NCBI GenBank assembly: GCA_023461075.1
Contig: JAEWNY010000028.1
Span: 1 to 64,000, forward strand
Source: Pseudomonadota bacterium
Lineage (GTDB): Bacteria > Pseudomonadota > Gammaproteobacteria > Xanthomonadales > Xanthomonadaceae
Reading direction: 5' to 3'
DNA: 64,000 nucleotides
Shown here: positions 26,704 to 35,730 of the stretch, piece by piece
Position numbering within the stretch: the stretch's first letter is position 1
How the letters are laid out: every line of letters starts with the position of its first letter
Program-made: the position numbers and the translations under genes
Notes under the pieces: generated by a model
What the model saw: only the letters and a program-made list of their open reading frames with translations
Told to the model about the DNA's origin: nothing
Database searches by the model: none

Positions 26704-26803
26704 TGCCGGTGCGGCGCCAGTCGCGAGCCGCCGTGAATCCATCCCTGGAGGCTCGTACGCAGCCTCCATGTTGCGTACGGCCGCAACCGGCGCCGCACCG
26801 GCA
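26704..26803. repeat. Nested inverted repeats between the M23 peptidase and prfC
   Basis: An exact 15-bp inverted repeat (TGCCGGTGCGGCGCC at 26704-26718 and its complement at 26789-26803) encloses a second exact 8-bp hairpin (TGGAGGCT/AGCCTCCA, 26746-26753 and 26761-26768). No U-run follows, so it is not a simple intrinsic terminator. The arrangement resembles a dispersed intergenic palindrome of the REP/BIME type; whether it recurs in the genome cannot be seen here. Confidence 0.65.
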
Positions 26804-26823
26804 TCCCCACGACCTACCGCCCG

Positions 26824-26829
26824 TATAAT
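26824..26829 (+). promoter_or_regulatory. Consensus -10 box upstream of prfC
   Basis: A perfect TATAAT lies about 48 bases before the prfC ATG. No good -35 is visible 16-18 bases upstream, where the GC-rich repeat arm lies. Confidence 0.5.
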
Positions 26830-26876
26830 TCGCGCCTTCCCACGACCGCGCCGGCGCTCAACGCGCCTCGTACTGC

Positions 26877-28481
26877 ATGTCCCAGATCGCCCAGGAAGCT
26901 GCGCGTCGCCGCACCTTCGCCATCATCTCGCACCCCGACGCCGGCAAGACCACGCTGACCGAAAAGCTGCTGCTGTTCGGCGGCGCGATCCAGATGGCCG
27001 GCTCCGTCAAGGGCCGCAAGGCCGCGCGCCATGCCACATCGGACTGGATGGCGCTGGAGAAGGAGCGCGGAATATCGGTGACTTCCTCGGTGATGCAGTT
27101 CCCCTACGAAGGCCACGTGGTCAACCTGCTCGACACCCCAGGCCACGCCGACTTCGGCGAGGACACCTATCGCGTGCTCACCGCGGTCGACAGTGCGCTG
27201 ATGGTGATCGACGTCGCCAAGGGCGTGGAGGAACGCACCATCAAGCTGATGGAGGTCTGCCGTCTGCGCGACACGCCGATCATGACCTTCATCAACAAGC
27301 TCGACCGCGAGGGCAAGGACCCGATCGATTTGCTGGACGAGGTCGAGAGCGTGCTGAAGATCCAGTGCGCGCCGGTGACCTGGCCGATCGGCATGGGCAA
27401 GCGCCTGAAGGGCGTCGTCCACCTGCTGACCGGCGAGGTGCACCTGTACGAATCCGGCAAGAACCACACCCGGCAGGACTCGACCATTTTTGCTTCGCTG
27501 GACGATCCACAGGTCGAAGCCGCGATCGGCGCTGCGATGCTCAGCGAGGTGCGCGAGCAGCTGGAACTCGTCGAAGGCGCATCGCATCCGTTCGACATCG
27601 ACGCCTACCTGCGCGGCGAGCAGACGCCGGTGTTCTTCGGCTCGGCGGTCAACAACTTCGGCGTGCAGCCGCTGCTGGATTTCTTCGTGCACCACGCGCC
27701 CGGCCCGCAACCGCGTGCCACCACCACGCGCGAGGTGCAGCCGGACGAGGCCAAGCTCACCGGCTTCGTGTTCAAGATCCAGGCCAACATGGACCCGCAG
27801 CATCGCGACCGCGTGGCGTTCATGCGCATCTGTTCGGGCAAGTTCAACGCCGGCATGAAGGCCTTCCATCCGCGCACCGGCAAGGAAGTGAAGCTGGCGA
27901 ACGCATTGACCTTCATGGCCAGCGACCGCGAGATCGCCGAGGACGCGTTCCCGGGCGATGTCATCGGCATCCACAACCACGGCACCATTTCGATCGGCGA
28001 CACCTTCACCGAGGGCGAGGCCATCGCCTTCACCGGCATCCCCAACTTCGCCCCGGAACTGTTTCGCCGCGCGCGACTGAAGGACCCGCTCAAGCTCAAG
28101 CAGCTGCAGAAAGGCCTGGCGCAATTGAGTGAGGAAGGCGCGACCCAGTTCTTCCGCCCGCTGATGTCGAACGATCTGATCCTCGGCGCGGTCGGCGTGC
28201 TGCAGTTCGATGTGGTCGCTTACCGGCTCAAGGACGAATACGGCGTCGATGCCGTGTTCGAGCCGGTGCAGGTGACCACCGCGCGCTGGATCAAGTGCGA
28301 CGACGCGAAGAAGCTCGAAGAGTTCCGCGACAAGAACGCGCTGAACCTCGGTCTCGATGCCGCCGGGCAGCTGGTGTATCTGGCGCCGACACGCGTCAAC
28401 CTGCAATTGGCCGAGGAGCGCGCGCCGGGCGTCGCGTTCCTCGCCACCCGCGAGCACGCGCACGCCCAGGCGATCGATTGA
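26877..28481 (+). CDS. prfC: Peptide chain release factor 3
   Basis: RF3 is the GTPase that removes RF1 and RF2 from the ribosome after termination. The 534-residue protein has G1 SHPDAGKTT, the switch region with [22 protein letters not shown]3 [15 protein letters not shown]4 NKLDREG, then RF3-specific blocks [14 protein letters not shown] and [16 protein letters not shown]. The length and motif set separate it from EF-G. The ATG at 26877 ([23 protein letters not shown]) gives the family N-terminus. Confidence 0.97.
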   Translation: MSQIAQEAARRRTFAIISHPDAGKTTLTEKLLLFGGAIQMAGSVKGRKAARHATSDWMALEKERGISVTSSVMQFPYEGHVVNLLDTPGHADFGEDTYRVLTAVDSALMVIDVAKGVEERTIKLMEVCRLRDTPIMTFINKLDREGKDPIDLLDEVESVLKIQCAPVTWPIGMGKRLKGVVHLLTGEVHLYESGKNHTRQDSTIFASLDDPQVEAAIGAAMLSEVREQLELVEGASHPFDIDAYLRGEQTPVFFGSAVNNFGVQPLLDFFVHHAPGPQPRATTTREVQPDEAKLTGFVFKIQANMDPQHRDRVAFMRICSGKFNAGMKAFHPRTGKEVKLANALTFMASDREIAEDAFPGDVIGIHNHGTISIGDTFTEGEAIAFTGIPNFAPELFRRARLKDPLKLKQLQKGLAQLSEEGATQFFRPLMSNDLILGAVGVLQFDVVAYRLKDEYGVDAVFEPVQVTTARWIKCDDAKKLEEFRDKNALNLGLDAAGQLVYLAPTRVNLQLAEERAPGVAFLATREHAHAQAID

Positions 28482-28550
28482 CCGCCGAATCGTGACGGCC
28501 CGCACTGGCCGCGGGGATTGATCGACCCAACCGGCGTGTATGCTGCGGCC

Positions 28551-29204
28551 ATGGCCAATCCATACGCCTCCGCATATTCGCCGGAAGAGGAGCACGCCAA
28601 TGTCTGGTCGGCAGGCGTACCGGCGTTGGTCGCGTTCGCGGCCGGGCTGGTCATGGTGGCGCTGGCCTACCTGCGCGGCGATGTCTGGCAATGGGTCTCG
28701 GCCCTGGTGTTCGGCCTGTCCATGTGCGCGCTTTACTTGGCCAGCACCGCCTATCACCGCGCGGTCGATCCCGTGCATCGCGCACGCCTGAAGATCCTCG
28801 ACCACTGCGCGATCTACGTGCTGATCGCCGGAACCTACACGCCATTCACCCTGACCAGCCTGCGCGGCAGCGTCGGCTGGACATTGTTCGCGGCGATCTG
28901 GACGCTGGCCGCGCTCGGCATCGTCTTCAAGCTGTTCTTCACCGGCCGCTTCAAGCTGATCTCCACCTTGATCTACATCGCGATGGGCTGGCTGGTGATG
29001 CTCTATGCCAAGCCCGTCTTCAACGGACTGTCCGGCTGGGTGTTCGGCTGGCTGTTGGCAGGTGGCATCGCCTACACGCTCGGCACCGTGTTCTACCTGC
29101 GGAAACGCATGCGTTATGCGCACGCGATCTGGCATGGCTTTGTCGCGCTGGGCACCGCCTGCCATTTCGTCGGGGTCTGGGGGCTGGTGGTGCCGCCAGG
29201 CTGA
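28551..29204 (+). CDS. Hemolysin III family (PAQR-like) membrane protein
   Basis: This is a 217-residue, seven-helix membrane protein of the hemolysin III/YqfA/TrhA family. Conserved residues are the Ser and His of STAYHRAVDPVHRARLKILDHCAIYVLIAGTYTPF and the distal HAIWHGFVALGTACHF, which form the putative metal site of PAQR proteins. The name is historical; bacterial members affect membrane energetics or fluidity and are not proven toxins. The ATG at 28551 is preferred to a more distal in-frame codon because it gives the normal N-terminus (MANPYASAYSPEEEHAN). Confidence 0.88.
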   Translation: MANPYASAYSPEEEHANVWSAGVPALVAFAAGLVMVALAYLRGDVWQWVSALVFGLSMCALYLASTAYHRAVDPVHRARLKILDHCAIYVLIAGTYTPFTLTSLRGSVGWTLFAAIWTLAALGIVFKLFFTGRFKLISTLIYIAMGWLVMLYAKPVFNGLSGWVFGWLLAGGIAYTLGTVFYLRKRMRYAHAIWHGFVALGTACHFVGVWGLVVPPG

Positions 29205-29282
29205 ACGCTTCCGGCGCGTGTTCACCCGCGTTTGACCCGCGCGTGGCGAAGGTGGCTGCATCCCCACCGCGCCCCGCTTGGC

Positions 29283-31286
29283 ATGGACCCGGCCGAAAGC
29301 CCGCAAGATCAACGCGAAACCGTGGCAATGCCGCCTGCCGGCCAACCGGCGGAGGCGGTCTTGTGCCCGCGTCGTCATCCGTGGCTGACCGGCCTCGGCC
29401 TGCTCGCGCTGGCCATCGCCATCCTGATCCTGCTGTGGGACTGGAACTGGCTCAAGCGACCGATCGAGCGCTTCGTGGAGGCGCAGACCGGCCGTGAATT
29501 CCATATCGATGGCGATCTGGATGTCGATCTGGGCCGGATGACGCATGTCACCGCCGATGGCCTGCGCTTTGCCAACGCGAACTGGGCGAAGGAGCAGCAG
29601 ATGGCGAAGACCGATCGCCTCGCCTTCTCGTTCGAACTGTTGCCGGCGATCTTCAAGCGCGACTTCCGCGTGCCCGAGCTGCGCCTGTCCAATCCCGACA
29701 TCCTGCTCGAGACCGGCCCCGATGGCCGCGGCAACTGGGTGTTCAAGGACCAGGAGGACAGCCGCGGCAAGCAGCCGGAGTTCCGCAGCCTGTGGGTCGA
29801 TGACGGACGCCTGCGTTTCGTCGATGCCAAGGGCAAGACCGACATCGACATCGAAGTCGACAGCCAGGAACCGCGCGAGGGCGACAGCGGCCCGCCGATC
29901 AGCGTCAAAGGCAAAGGCCACTGGAAGGGCAGCGCCTTCACCCTCGAAGGCCGCGGAGAATCGCCTCTGGACCTGCGCAACCCGGACGAGCCCTACACCG
30001 TGGACGTGCGCGCGGCCGCCGGTCCGACCAAGGCGCATGCGCGCGGCACCCTGCTCGATCCGCTGCGGATGCGCGATTTCAACCTGAAGCTGGCGCTCTC
30101 CGGGCAGAACATGGATGACCTGTATCCCCTGCTCGGCATCGCGATCCCGCCGACGCCGCCTTACTCCCTGGATGGCCGCCTGACGCGCGTCGTCAAATCA
30201 CCGACCAGCAGTACCTGGAAGTACGACGGCTTCACCGGCAAGGTCGGCGAAAGCGACCTGTCCGGCTTCGCCCACTTCACCACCGGCAAGCCGCGCCCGC
30301 GCCTGGATGCCGACCTGCGCTCGAAGCGACTCGACCTCGACGACCTCGCCGGCTTCATCGGCGGCGCGCCCAAGGCTGGCGGCGGCGAGAAGACCAATCC
30401 GGAACTCGCCGCCAAGGCGGCCAGCCAGCAGGCCAGCGGCAAGCTGTTCCCGCGTGACGAATTCAAGCTGGAGAAGCTGCGCGCCATGGATGCCAACGTG
30501 CGACTGCGCGCGGCACGCATCAACACCCAGCGCCTGCCGGTGGACGACATGGACGCCAAGCTCGACCTCAAGGCGGGCATGCTGACGCTCAACCCGCTCA
30601 ACTTCGGGGTCGCCGATGGCGATATCCGCTCGGTGATCCGCATGGATGCGCGCGAGAAGACCATCCGCACCCGCGCCGACATCAATGCCAAGGGCCTGAC
30701 GCTCGGCAAGCTGATGCCCAAGGTCAAGCTCGGCAACAACGCGATCGGCAAGGTGAGCGGCGACATCGACATCGCGACTACCGGCAATTCGATCGCGACG
30801 ATGCTCGGCAATGCCAATGGCGATGCCGATGTGGGCATGGGCAGCGGGCAGATCAGCAAACTGCTGATGGAAATGGCAGCGATCGACATCGCCGGCATCA
30901 TCAAGGTCAAGCTGACCGGCGATCAGCAGATCCCGATCCGCTGCGCGTTCGGCGATTTCGCGGTCAAGAACGGAGTGATGACGCCGCGTGCGCTCGCCTT
31001 CGACACCAGCGAGACGGTGATCACCGGCACCGGCACCATCGACCTCAAGAACGAGCGCCTCGACCTCACGCTCAAGCCCAAGCCGCGCCGCTTCAGCCCG
31101 CTGTCGCTGCGTGCGCCGTTGTACGTGCAGGGCAGCTTCACCGATCCGAGCCTGCGCCCGGACTACAAGCGGATCGGCCTGCGCGCGGCCGCGGCGGCGG
31201 CCTTGGGTGCGATCACCGCACCGGCGGCGGCGCTAGTCGCCACCACCGACCTCGGCCAGAAGGGCAAGCAGTACTGCGGCGGTTGA
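29283..31286 (+). CDS. AsmA family protein
   Basis: The 667-residue protein has one N-terminal membrane anchor (WLTGLGLLALAIAILILLW) and a long repetitive beta-rich body. The AsmA N-domain reads FHIDGDLDVDLGRMTHVTADGLRFANANW, and the C-terminal AsmA_2 region has KGLTLGKLMPKVKLGNNAIGKVSGDIDI and TGTIDLKNERLDLTLKPKPRRFSPLSLRAPLYVQGSF. AsmA-like proteins are thought to bridge the periplasm and move phospholipids to the outer membrane. The true start could be 29283 or an ATG 16 codons later; an upstream frame start lacks a good ribosome site. It converges with the CBS-domain gene. Confidence 0.87.
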   Translation: MDPAESPQDQRETVAMPPAGQPAEAVLCPRRHPWLTGLGLLALAIAILILLWDWNWLKRPIERFVEAQTGREFHIDGDLDVDLGRMTHVTADGLRFANANWAKEQQMAKTDRLAFSFELLPAIFKRDFRVPELRLSNPDILLETGPDGRGNWVFKDQEDSRGKQPEFRSLWVDDGRLRFVDAKGKTDIDIEVDSQEPREGDSGPPISVKGKGHWKGSAFTLEGRGESPLDLRNPDEPYTVDVRAAAGPTKAHARGTLLDPLRMRDFNLKLALSGQNMDDLYPLLGIAIPPTPPYSLDGRLTRVVKSPTSSTWKYDGFTGKVGESDLSGFAHFTTGKPRPRLDADLRSKRLDLDDLAGFIGGAPKAGGGEKTNPELAAKAASQQASGKLFPRDEFKLEKLRAMDANVRLRAARINTQRLPVDDMDAKLDLKAGMLTLNPLNFGVADGDIRSVIRMDAREKTIRTRADINAKGLTLGKLMPKVKLGNNAIGKVSGDIDIATTGNSIATMLGNANGDADVGMGSGQISKLLMEMAAIDIAGIIKVKLTGDQQIPIRCAFGDFAVKNGVMTPRALAFDTSETVITGTGTIDLKNERLDLTLKPKPRRFSPLSLRAPLYVQGSFTDPSLRPDYKRIGLRAAAAAALGAITAPAAALVATTDLGQKGKQYCGG

Positions 31287-31304
31287 GTGGCGCGTGGCAA
31301 CGCG

Positions 31305-31733
31305 CTAGCTGGCGATGTAATCCTGCAGGTGCCTCAACTCGACCTGCTGCTGGTCGATCACTGCCTTGACCAGGTCGCCGATCGAGACGATGCCGACGAC
31401 TTCCTTGTGCTCGAGGATCGGCAAGTGGCGGATGCGCTTATCGGTCATCACCTGCATGCATTGGTCGACGGTGTCGAGCAAACGCCCGCATACGACCTGA
31501 TGGCTCATGATCTCGCTGACCGGCGTGTCGGACGAAGTACGGCCGAGCAACACGACCTTGCGCGCGTAATCGCGCTCGGAAAGGATGCCGACCAGCTTCT
31601 TGCCCTCCATCACCAGCACCGCGCCGACGCCGGCATCGGCCATCATGCGCAAGGCGTCGATGACGGGCGCATCCGGCGCGATGGAAACCACGTCCGGATT
31701 CTTCGATTCAAGCAGATGCCGCACCTGACGCAT
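31305..31733 (-). CDS. Tandem CBS-domain protein
   Basis: This is a 142-residue cytoplasmic protein made of two CBS motifs: roughly residues 12-65 (IAPDAPVIDALRMMADAGVGAVLVMEGKKLVGILSERDYARKV) and 78-130 (VVCGRLLDTVDQCMQVMTDKRIRHLPILEHKEVVGIVSIGDLV). The pair should bind an adenine nucleotide and act as a sensor or partner of another enzyme. The first ATG of the conserved N-terminus (MRQVRHLLE) overlaps the 3' end of the glycosyltransferase gene by 26 bases, so the two may be coupled. Confidence 0.9.
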   Translation of the reverse strand: MRQVRHLLESKNPDVVSIAPDAPVIDALRMMADAGVGAVLVMEGKKLVGILSERDYARKVVLLGRTSSDTPVSEIMSHQVVCGRLLDTVDQCMQVMTDKRIRHLPILEHKEVVGIVSIGDLVKAVIDQQQVELRHLQDYIAS

Positions 31734-32721
31734 GGCCGCTCCTCGCTTCGGAATGGCCTTCAGGATACGCCTGTCCAGCCTCCGGACGCCAATCGGCGAC
31801 CAGGTACAGAGGGCGTTGCTTGGATTCGACATACAGGCGGCCGAGGTACTCGCCGATCATCCCCAGCGCGACCAGTTGCACGCCACCGAGGAACAGGATC
31901 ACCGCCATCATGCTGGGCCAACCCGCCACCGGATCGCCGTAGCGCAGCGCCTTGATGACGATGTAGGCGCCGTAGGCCAAGGCGACAAGCGCGGTGAGCA
32001 GGCCGAGGTAGGTGCTGATCCGCAAGGGCGCCGTCGAGAAGCTGGTGATGCCTTCCAGCGCCAGGTTCCACAGCTTCCAGAAACTGAACTTGCTGTCGCC
32101 GGCGATCCGGGCCTCGCGCTCGTAGGCGATCTCGACACTGTTGAAGCCGACCCAACCGAACAGGCCCTTCATGAAACGATGCCGCTCGCGCAATTCGCGC
32201 AGGGCAGCCAGGGCGCGCGGCGATAGCAGGCGGAAATCGCCGGTGTCCTCGGGTACCGGCGTGCGCGAAAGCCGGCCGATCACCCGATAGAACAACGAAG
32301 CCGTGGTGCGCTTGGCAAGACTTTCCCCGGCTCGCGCGCTGCGTCGGCCATAGACGTTGTCGAACCCTTCGCGCCATTTGGCAACGAACTGCGGGATCAA
32401 TTCCGGCGGGTCCTGAGCATCGGCGTCGAGGATCATCGCCGCACCCTCGGCAACCTGGTCGAGGCCGGCGGTCAACGCGGCCTCCTTGCCAAAATTGCGC
32501 GAGAGCCTGAGCAGCGCGACCCGCGAATCCTGCGCCGCCAGCCGCTGCATCACCGCCCAGCTGCCATCGCGGCTGCCGTCATCGACATAGAGGATGCGCG
32601 CTTCGACATCACCCATCGCATCCAGCACCGGGCGCAGCCGGGCATGCAGCATCGGCAACGCATCGGCTTCGTTGTACGCCGCGACCACGATCGTCAGCAC
32701 GTTGCGCTGTCGCGTGGTCAT
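31708..32721 (-). CDS. Family 2 glycosyltransferase, GtrB/DPM-like membrane enzyme
   Basis: The 337-residue protein has a GT2 catalytic domain with TIVVAAYNEADALP, LYVDDGSRDGS and LDADAQDPPELIP, the latter supplying the metal-binding acidic motif. After the catalytic domain two transmembrane helices follow (TYLGLLTALVALAYGAYIVIKAL and MMAVILFLGGVQLVALGMIGEYLGRLYVE). This is the pattern of undecaprenyl-phosphate glucosyl transferases (GtrB, ArnC-like) and dolichol-phosphate mannose synthases. No flippase gene is adjacent. Its start overlaps the mtgA stop by four bases. Confidence 0.9.
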   Translation of the reverse strand: MTTRQRNVLTIVVAAYNEADALPMLHARLRPVLDAMGDVEARILYVDDGSRDGSWAVMQRLAAQDSRVALLRLSRNFGKEAALTAGLDQVAEGAAMILDADAQDPPELIPQFVAKWREGFDNVYGRRSARAGESLAKRTTASLFYRVIGRLSRTPVPEDTGDFRLLSPRALAALRELRERHRFMKGLFGWVGFNSVEIAYEREARIAGDSKFSFWKLWNLALEGITSFSTAPLRISTYLGLLTALVALAYGAYIVIKALRYGDPVAGWPSMMAVILFLGGVQLVALGMIGEYLGRLYVESKQRPLYLVADWRPEAGQAYPEGHSEARSGHASGAASA

Positions 32722-33491
32722 CGCTCGCTACCCTCCACTTCCCGCAACGCGGAGGTCCCGCCGATCGCCCGCATCTGCCGTTGGATCGCCCGTGAACGCC
32801 GCTGCACATAGGGCCCGGGCCTGGCCACGCTGTAACGTTTGGGGTTGGGCAATACCGCTGCCAGCCGCGCTGCTTCGGCGGCCGTCAACCGCGACGCGTC
32901 CTTGCCGAACCAAGTGCGTGCAGCCGCCTGCGCGCCGTACACGCCATCGCCGAACTCGGCGAAGTTGGCGTACATCTCCAGGATGCGGTGCTTGGGCCAG
33001 AAGAGTTCCATCCAGAAGGTGTACCACGCCTCCAGGGCCTTGCGCAGCCAGCGGCTCCAGCCCGTGCCGCTCCACAGGAACAGGTTCTTCGCCGTCTGCT
33101 GGCTGATGGTGCTGCCGCCACGGATGCGCCGACCGCGCTCGTTGCTTGCGCGCGCCTTCTCGATTGCCTGCACGTCGAAGCCGGCATGCTCGGCGAACAG
33201 CTGGTCCTCCGATGCGATCAAGGCCACCGGCACATGCTTGGACATCTTGTCGAGGTCCCGCCAGTCGTGCGCGGTGCGGTAGCGAAAGTGGCCGCTGGCC
33301 CATGCCTCTGCGTGCCGGATCAGCATGAAGCTGGAGAACGGAGGGTCGATGAAGCGCAAGGCCAGCACCTGCACGATCGGAAAGACGATGACGAAGCCCG
33401 CCAGCCACAGCAGCCGTCGCAGCCACCGCCGCTTGCGCGGTAGTTCCAGCGCTTGCGCTGCCGTCACATCATCCCCATTTATCTTGCCCAT
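32718..33491 (-). CDS. mtgA: Monofunctional biosynthetic peptidoglycan transglycosylase
   Basis: MtgA polymerises lipid II into glycan strands at the inner membrane. The 257-residue protein has a single N-terminal membrane helix (LLWLAGFVIVFPIVQVLAL) and the GT51 domain with the catalytic Glu in ALIASEDQLFAEHAGFD, GGSTISQQTAKNLFLW, KALEAWYTFWMELFWPKHRILEMYANFAEFG and YGAQAAARTWFGKDA. There is no transpeptidase domain, so it is not a class A PBP. It is divergent from hslO. Confidence 0.95.
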   Translation of the reverse strand: MGKINGDDVTAAQALELPRKRRWLRRLLWLAGFVIVFPIVQVLALRFIDPPFSSFMLIRHAEAWASGHFRYRTAHDWRDLDKMSKHVPVALIASEDQLFAEHAGFDVQAIEKARASNERGRRIRGGSTISQQTAKNLFLWSGTGWSRWLRKALEAWYTFWMELFWPKHRILEMYANFAEFGDGVYGAQAAARTWFGKDASRLTAAEAARLAAVLPNPKRYSVARPGPYVQRRSRAIQRQMRAIGGTSALREVEGSER

Positions 33492-33544
33492 GACGGCATT
33501 ATCCGGGAGTTTCCGGTGGCCCGCCCTTCGTATCCGAGAATCCG

Positions 33545-34471
33545 ATGAACCCACAATCCGCGGCCGAGCAAGGCCGACTCGACATCTTTCTGCTGCCCGA
33601 AGCCGGCGTGCGCGGCGCGCATGTCCGCCTCGATGAGGCTTGGCGCGAGGTCATCACCCGCAGCGACGCGCCTGTCCCGTTGCAGCCGTTGCTGGGCGAA
33701 GCGATCGCCGCCAGCGCCCTGCTCACCGCGCATACCAAGGTCGATGGCCGGCTGTCGGTGCAGTTGCGCAGCAAGAGCGCCTTGCGCAGCCTGTTTGCCG
33801 AATGCACCGCGGCGCGCAGCCTGCGCGGCCTGGTGCGGATCGACGAGGACGCATCCATCGATGCCGCCGCCGGCATCGCCCACGACCTCACTCGCTTGGG
33901 TGGCGATGCGGTGATGGCGATCACCGTTGAGAACCCCACCGCCAGCGGCGAGCCGATGCGCTATCAGGGCATGGTGCCGCTGGAGTCATCGAAGCTCGCC
34001 GGCGCCTTCGAGGACTACTTCCGCCAATCCGAGCAGTTGCCCACCCGCCTGATGCTGGCTGCGGATGGCCAGCAGGCGACCGGGCTGCTGCTGCAGAAGT
34101 TGCCGGGCGACGAAGGCGATGCCGACGGCTGGAACCGCATCGAGCAATTGTTCGCGACGCTTTCTGCCGATGAACTGCAGTCGGTCGATGGTGCCACCCT
34201 GCTGCATCGACTTTTCCATCAGGAAGGTCTGCAGATGCTCGGCGAGCGTGAACTGCATTTCGGCTGCTCCTGCTCGCGCGAACGCGTCGCGGAGGTCCTT
34301 CGCACCTTGGGCGAAGACGAGGCGCTGGCCGCAGTCGAGGCAGGACAAGACGACCAAGCCGAGATCCGCTGCGAATTCTGCGGCCAGCGTTATCACTTTG
34401 ATGCCGGTCAGGTCCGGAACCTGTTCCAGACCCCCAGTGCCAACATCGCCTCCCCGGCCCGCCTCCAGTAG
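33545..34471 (+). CDS. hslO: Redox-regulated chaperonin Hsp33
   Basis: Hsp33 is a cytoplasmic holdase switched on by oxidation of its zinc-bound cysteines. The 308-residue protein ends with the four-cysteine site CSC (residues ~240) and CEFC (~277), matching the C-X-C and C-X2-C pattern. The N-terminal domain has VITRSDAPVPLQPLLGEAIAASALLTAHTKVDGRLSVQL, and LLGERELHFGCSC-like spacing supports the identity. The length is slightly above E. coli HslO. Confidence 0.94.
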   Translation: MNPQSAAEQGRLDIFLLPEAGVRGAHVRLDEAWREVITRSDAPVPLQPLLGEAIAASALLTAHTKVDGRLSVQLRSKSALRSLFAECTAARSLRGLVRIDEDASIDAAAGIAHDLTRLGGDAVMAITVENPTASGEPMRYQGMVPLESSKLAGAFEDYFRQSEQLPTRLMLAADGQQATGLLLQKLPGDEGDADGWNRIEQLFATLSADELQSVDGATLLHRLFHQEGLQMLGERELHFGCSCSRERVAEVLRTLGEDEALAAVEAGQDDQAEIRCEFCGQRYHFDAGQVRNLFQTPSANIASPARLQ

Positions 34472-34515
34472 CCGTTCAAATGCGCTGTGGAAAGCTGAAT
34501 ACGGACGGGAATCGA

Positions 34516-34544
34516 TTGTTAAATAACCATAAAAACGCTATGGT
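34516..34544 (+). promoter_or_regulatory. Promoter of the exported protein after hslO
   Basis: TTGTTA and TATGGT are separated by 17 bases in an AT-rich patch that contrasts with the surrounding GC content. The predicted start of transcription is about 40 bases before the ATG at 34593. Confidence 0.6.
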
Positions 34545-34592
34545 GGATAGACACGGAACTTCCGTGCCGGGGAACGGTCTCTTGACCTGCCA

Positions 34593-35417
34593 ATGAAACG
34601 CCGCTTGTTGCCCATGTTGATGTTTGCAGCGCTATCGGTCGCGACCGCTGGCGGTGCCTACGCGCAAGCGGGCAAAGGCGTGACGGTGATCCCGGTGGTG
34701 AACAACGCCAACGGCAAGGTCGAGGGCATGTTCGTCCTCGAGCCCACCGGCAAGACCCAGAACGGCGCACGCTGGCGCTTCGGCAGCAATACGCTGGAAT
34801 CCGCGTTCGGCCTGTCCTCCGGGGAGTCGCTGGCCTTGCTCTGCAACGGCAAGGGCGGCATCCCCAATCGCATGGATCGCCTCTCGGACGATTGCTCGCT
34901 GGGCTCCATCAGCCCGCGCGGTGCGGCCGCCAGCATCGGCAACCGCAGCGGACGTGTCGGCGTGGGTCTTGGCAAGGAGCGCAGCAACCTGCCGGGTTGG
35001 CTCTCGCCCGGCACGCGCAATCGCGCCGAACAGACCGACCTCGCCTTGTTCGCCGAATACAACATCGGCCGCAGCGGCGTGGTGTCGATCGCCGGCACCA
35101 CGGCCAAGGCGCGGCTGATGTCCGCCACCGAAATGCCCCAACTGGCCGATCGCTGGAACAGCAAGGGCCTGTCGATCGGCGGCGGCATCGGCGCGTTCCG
35201 CGCCAACGTGTTCGGCCGCGTGGTGGAAGTGCCCGGCCAGCCCGGCAAGTGGGAAGGTTTCGGCGTCGGCCTGACTTGGCGCACGCCCTGGAGCGGCCAG
35301 CTCAGCGTGGGCGCGGAAAACGTGGTGACCCGCGGCAAGAATCCCTTCGCACCGGCTAGCGCCAACGGCGAAGAAGAAGGCACGGTGCCTTACGTGCGGT
35401 ATCAGCAGGATCTTTGA
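34593..35417 (+). CDS. Exported protein of unknown function
   Basis: The 274-residue protein has a signal peptide (MKRRLLPMLMFAALSVATAGGAYAQA) and no domain I recognise. The body is rich in Gly, Ser and Asn: VTVIPVVNNANGKVEGMFVLEPTG, GARWRFGSNTLESAFGLSSGESLALLCNGKGG, then alternating beta-like stretches ending GFGVGLTWRTPWSGQLSVGAENVVTRGKNPF. One cysteine pair (LLCNGKGG and DDCSLGS) could form a disulfide. The strand pattern suggests a small outer-membrane barrel or a periplasmic beta protein. It has its own promoter and stands alone, possibly restricted to xanthomonad relatives (inference). Confidence 0.7.
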   Translation: MKRRLLPMLMFAALSVATAGGAYAQAGKGVTVIPVVNNANGKVEGMFVLEPTGKTQNGARWRFGSNTLESAFGLSSGESLALLCNGKGGIPNRMDRLSDDCSLGSISPRGAAASIGNRSGRVGVGLGKERSNLPGWLSPGTRNRAEQTDLALFAEYNIGRSGVVSIAGTTAKARLMSATEMPQLADRWNSKGLSIGGGIGAFRANVFGRVVEVPGQPGKWEGFGVGLTWRTPWSGQLSVGAENVVTRGKNPFAPASANGEEEGTVPYVRYQQDL

Positions 35418-35730
35418 TTGACGCGACGCGCGACGATCTTCTACGCACGCCCTCGCGGTGAGTGACAGACACAGGGTTTGATTAAAAAAGAGGGAACGAT
35501 CTCGTTGCCGGCGCCCAATAGTTGCCTTGCGATGCAACTGGTCGGGAAACCTCCGCGTTGGTCAACGACCCGTTCGCGATATTCTCCCAGCCCGTCTGGC
35601 AGTTGAACGTACGTAAGATGCGTCCCCGCGTCGCCCCAGGCACTGTTTTCACGCCATGCCGCTTAATTGTCGGCACTCAAAGCAAAGGGGGCGATAATTC
35701 GCCCCCTTTTTCTCAAACAACAATCCCGGA
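35418..35730. other. Intergenic region between the unknown exported gene and receptor 1
   Basis: Apart from the hairpin at its end I see no feature here. Short open frames exist on both strands but lack ribosome sites and recognisable protein sequence. Confidence 0.5.
35684..35711. terminator. Bidirectional intrinsic terminator downstream of receptor 1
   Basis: A hairpin with the stem AAAGGGGGCGA against its complement and a TAA-type loop is followed on the plus strand by TTTTT and on the minus strand by a weaker T-rich tract (TTTGCTTT). It should end the receptor 1 transcript. Confidence 0.75.

Noticed and set aside
28551..29204. Calling the hemolysin III family protein a toxin
   Set aside because: The family name is historical, and the sequence is a seven-helix PAQR-type membrane protein.
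26814..30038. A 1074-codon open frame on the minus strand
   Set aside because: It is the shadow of prfC, the hemolysin III gene and the start of the AsmA gene, each of which has clear family motifs on the plus strand.
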